Made by a program: the position numbers and the translations under genes. A stretch of 64,000 nt of DNA from Flavobacteriales bacterium. Lineage in GTDB: Bacteria; Bacteroidota; Bacteroidia; UBA10329. Below the pieces are notes generated by a model that searched no databases, had not been told where the DNA came from, and saw nothing but the letters and a program-made list of their open reading frames with translations. Numbering within the stretch: position 1 is the stretch's first letter; every line of letters begins with the position of its first letter. Below, piece after piece: positions 61,161 through 64,000 of this stretch. Location: assembly GCA_016124845.1 (NCBI GenBank), contig WGMW01000049.1, forward strand, positions 1 through 64,000. Reading direction: 5' to 3'.

Positions 61161-64000
61161 ATGATGATGAAAAAATATCTACTGATCACCACACTTCTTT
61201 TTTCCGCAATCGGTGTTTTTGCACAGAGCTATGAAAAGTGTGGTTCAAATATCGTTTTGCAAAAGCAGTTGCAAGACCCTGAGGTGCGCGCTCGCTACGA
61301 GGCTTTCAATGAAGCAGTGAACAGATACGTGGCCGACCCTAATGTCCGAGTTGAAAGAAATGAGCAGGGCGTACGGATCATTCCGGTGGTGTTTCACATC
61401 CTTCACGGAGGAGGTCCTGAGAACATCAGTCTCACCAAGGTTCAACAGCAGATGGACGTGTTGAATGAGGATTACAGAAGATTGAATCCTGATACGGTGA
61501 ACACGCCAGAACGTTTTTACGGTGATACCGAGTACACGCATTTTACCTTCAATTCCGACTCCATTGCCGCGTTCGTTACCGATTCATCTTACATCAGACT
61601 ATATAATAGGTACGATGAGGATTTCGTCTTCCATTTTAATGATGGTTCTGGAGGTCTTTCAGATTCGTTGGCCCAGGATTTTGCTAACGTTATCGAGGTG
61701 AACATTTCGAGTAATGCAGATACTGCTGCTTTGGCAACAGCATTGGCAAATGCAGTGAACGCGCAGAATGGACTCAGCGCGGTTTATTCACGAGACAGCA
61801 CCTTTATCCAAGCACCTAACTTTACGGTTGATGGAAGTGAGGTTGCATCGTTGGATTATACCTCAGAGCATACTTTCACTACTTCATGGAATGGTACTGA
61901 CACAGATACTACATGGTCTGATACATTGGTTGTGGTGCTGTTTGAAAATTCTCAGGATCCGTTATTGGCCACAGATACGCTCTATGTTTTTCCAGCAAAT
62001 GTTACATACGATGTGTTTGACGGAAGCGGCAATGTGGTAAGTACGCAAGGCTTTACAGCTGAAGGGTCACTTACCCTGACTCACACGGAGATCGTGATGG
62101 TGAGCGGGCCTCACCGAGTTGATGTTTGGACAGATGGTCTTGGATATGTCACCGATGTTTTCACATCTCGTCTGCTCGAAATGAGCCCAGGAATAGACCA
62201 GCAGGGTAGTTACATTCCGGCTGATTGTAATATCGAATTCCGATTGGCCACCAAAGACCCCTTGGGAAACTGTACTGACGGGGTTGTGAGAGTGTTCACA
62301 TCAAAGACGAATGATGCCAATGACGGAACAGGTTTCAAGAGTGTAAGCTATTGGAATGCGTACAGCTACTTGAACATTTGGGTTGTAACGAATATTGATA
62401 TGGATTTGCAAGGGGGGTACGTACTCGGTTATGCTCAATTTCCGAATTCAGGTCTTCTGTCAACAGATGGTATTACTGTCATTGCATCAAACATAAATAC
62501 GCGTAATAATGGTGGTCGTACAGCTACACACGAAGCTGGGCACTGGTTCAACCTCAAGCATGTTTGGGGAGATGCAGATTGTGGTTCTGATGATGTTCTC
62601 GATACTCCGACCGCTCAGAATCCAAACTTTGGTATTTGTGGCAACAATCCTGCTTACATCGGGCAGTTCGGTGGTTCTTCAACCTATTATAGTACCCCTT
62701 ATAACGTAGGGGTTTGTGATCCCGATAATCCTGATGGAGAGATGTTCGACAATTACATGGATTATTCTGATGATGTATGCATGAATATTTTTACACTTGG
62801 GCAGAAAGCGCGAATGGATTACACACTGGAAGGTGATGCAACGAACGCAGGGTTTCGCTCATACTTGATTTCTCAGGAGAATTTGGTGAATACTGGGGTT
62901 GCAGACCCATATACACAGCCCGATTGCGCACCAATAAGCTTGTTTTACTTCCAGCAGTCAAATGATTTTACAACTCAAAAGATGATCTGTGAAGGCGAGA
63001 ACGTTCGGTTCTTTGAAGGTGCCTACAATGGAAATGTCGACAATTATGATTGGACCTTTGATGGTGGTACACCAGCCACATCTACAGATGATAACCCGAT
63101 AATCGATTATAACACACCTGGTGTTTACGATGTTTCTTTGACGGTTTCAAATGCGGTTGGTTCTGACACAAGAACGGAACAGGATATGGTCATCGTAAGT
63201 TCAGCGACTGCTCAATACCAAAACTCTTGGGGTTATGTTGATAGCTATTGGTCTGAGCAGGGATTCTTGGATAACTATGTTGTGTTCAACCAAGATGGTT
63301 CGGACAATAAATGGGAATGGTTTGAAGGGCCGAAAGGAGGATTCAATAGTGATCAATCGGTTAGAATGTTCAATGTGGATAATCTTGTGGGAGAGATAGA
63401 CGAATTGATATCGCCTTCTTATGATCTTTCTACGTTGGATAATCCAACGTTGCAGTTCCGATATTCAGGAGCGGCCATTGATAATACTCCGAATGATGAG
63501 TTGCGCATCATGGCCTCAGACAACTGTGGTGCAACTTGGTCCACAAGACAGTCGTTCTCTGGGTTTGAACTTACAAACGCGGGTCTTGTGTCTCAAAGTT
63601 ACCGTCCCAATACAGCAAGTACTTGGTCAGATGTAAGCGTTGGACTTGGTTCATTTGCCAACAAGTCAAATGTTCGTATCAAGTTCCGCTGGATCTCTGG
63701 AGGAAGAAGCAATAACTTCTACATTGATGACCTGACACTCTCAGGAAGTCCGTTGGGAATGGAAGACCTTGAACGTCAGATTGATCTGAGTTTGGCTCCA
63801 AATCCAACTACAGATATGACAACTGTTACCATGAGTTTGCCAGAGGCAGCCACGATTAACTTGGAGATCATGGACGTTCTTGGTCGTGATGCAAAGACAA
63901 TTTTCACACGTGAAATGTCGAACGGAACACACCGTTTCGATGTCAATCTTTCCGGTTATGCGGTAGGTGTTTACTACCTGCGCATCATGGTTGATAATGA
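61161..64000 (+). CDS. T9SS-secreted M43 (cytophagalysin) metalloprotease, 3' end outside window
   Basis: The frame is open to the end of the window, so the gene is partial; 946 codons are visible. It has a signal peptide (cleavage near VFAQ-SY), the M43 zinc motif HEAGHWFNLKH (457-467) and a Met-turn (NYMDYSDD), followed by a PKD-type module (YDWTFDGGTPA) and the start of a type A sorting domain (LAPNPTTDMTTVTM ... GVYYLRI). It is a secreted protease. Odd feature: about 230 residues (122-350) are inserted between NTPERF and IPADCNIEFRLA, parts that are normally almost adjacent in this family. Confidence 0.93.
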   Translation, partial: MMMKKYLLITTLLFSAIGVFAQSYEKCGSNIVLQKQLQDPEVRARYEAFNEAVNRYVADPNVRVERNEQGVRIIPVVFHILHGGGPENISLTKVQQQMDVLNEDYRRLNPDTVNTPERFYGDTEYTHFTFNSDSIAAFVTDSSYIRLYNRYDEDFVFHFNDGSGGLSDSLAQDFANVIEVNISSNADTAALATALANAVNAQNGLSAVYSRDSTFIQAPNFTVDGSEVASLDYTSEHTFTTSWNGTDTDTTWSDTLVVVLFENSQDPLLATDTLYVFPANVTYDVFDGSGNVVSTQGFTAEGSLTLTHTEIVMVSGPHRVDVWTDGLGYVTDVFTSRLLEMSPGIDQQGSYIPADCNIEFRLATKDPLGNCTDGVVRVFTSKTNDANDGTGFKSVSYWNAYSYLNIWVVTNIDMDLQGGYVLGYAQFPNSGLLSTDGITVIASNINTRNNGGRTATHEAGHWFNLKHVWGDADCGSDDVLDTPTAQNPNFGICGNNPAYIGQFGGSSTYYSTPYNVGVCDPDNPDGEMFDNYMDYSDDVCMNIFTLGQKARMDYTLEGDATNAGFRSYLISQENLVNTGVADPYTQPDCAPISLFYFQQSNDFTTQKMICEGENVRFFEGAYNGNVDNYDWTFDGGTPATSTDDNPIIDYNTPGVYDVSLTVSNAVGSDTRTEQDMVIVSSATAQYQNSWGYVDSYWSEQGFLDNYVVFNQDGSDNKWEWFEGPKGGFNSDQSVRMFNVDNLVGEIDELISPSYDLSTLDNPTLQFRYSGAAIDNTPNDELRIMASDNCGATWSTRQSFSGFELTNAGLVSQSYRPNTASTWSDVSVGLGSFANKSNVRIKFRWISGGRSNNFYIDDLTLSGSPLGMEDLERQIDLSLAPNPTTDMTTVTMSLPEAATINLEIMDVLGRDAKTIFTREMSNGTHRFDVNLSGYAVGVYYLRIMVDN

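Overview
The window comes from the chromosome of a Bacteroidota bacterium, most likely Flavobacteriales. It encodes several proteins with type IX secretion (T9SS) C-terminal sorting domains, a choice-of-anchor L / gliding-motility-type C-terminus, and families typical of the phylum: DUF5686, DUF3127, GWxTD, M43 cytophagalysin and small CPAYG lipoproteins. Promoter -7 boxes of the TAnnTTTG type also appear. I see no tRNA, rRNA, CRISPR array, integrase or intact transposase.

Layout. 1-1.2 kb: repeat-rich spacer with a lone lipoprotein gene between two exact 38-bp direct repeats, plus a decayed IS256-type insertion-sequence end. 1.2-8.4 kb: flippase, glycosyltransferase, YbaB, hexapeptide acyltransferase, M49-type zinc peptidase and YaaA. 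8.4-12.5 kb: minus-strand surface protein, tail-specific protease and RimK. 12.7-16.3 kb: a T9SS cargo protein and an acyl-CoA dehydrogenase. 16.3-19.7 kb: three accessory genes followed by a 204-bp copy of the dehydrogenase 3' end. 19.7-26.5 kb: T9SS beta-helix protein, DUF456/PspC/DUF3127, MscS, thiol peroxidase, SRPBCC protein, PanE-like reductase and uridine kinase. 26.5-35.4 kb: sugar/nucleoside salvage pair, DUF5686 outer-membrane protein, a large choice-of-anchor L adhesin-like protein, DUF4197 and a DUF4412-like protein. 35.5-43.8 kb: DEAD-box helicase, HipBA, a glutamate-synthase-like FMN enzyme with an APC permease, and an OmpA-like protein. 43.9-50.2 kb: ABC-F, a Fic protein and UvrA. 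50.4-61.0 kb: ECF sigma factor, VapBC, PAP2 phosphatase, GWxTD, RmuC, a ParE-type toxin-antitoxin pair, a BamA/TamA-like protein, Ung, OsmC and LipA. 61.2 kb to the end: an M43 metalloprotease that runs off the window.

The most striking structure is a recurring arrangement that the gene list alone does not explain. At four loci an intact gene is followed by accessory DNA and then by a truncated second copy of that gene's own 3' end, in the same orientation. The four are acyl-CoA dehydrogenase (204 bp, three genes between), UvrA (196 bp, a Fic gene between), the BamA-like gene (55 bp, a toxin-antitoxin pair between) and ABC-F (39 bp, about 110 bp of palindromic spacer between). In the three gene-carrying cases the nearest accessory gene converges on the host gene. 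In the dehydrogenase pair every difference is synonymous, which points to an allele from another lineage rather than decay of a local duplicate. I infer repeated acquisition of foreign genes by recombination anchored in the 3' end of a core gene at one end and joined illegitimately at the other. Three toxin-antitoxin-type modules and a Fic protein cluster in the same 20 kb.
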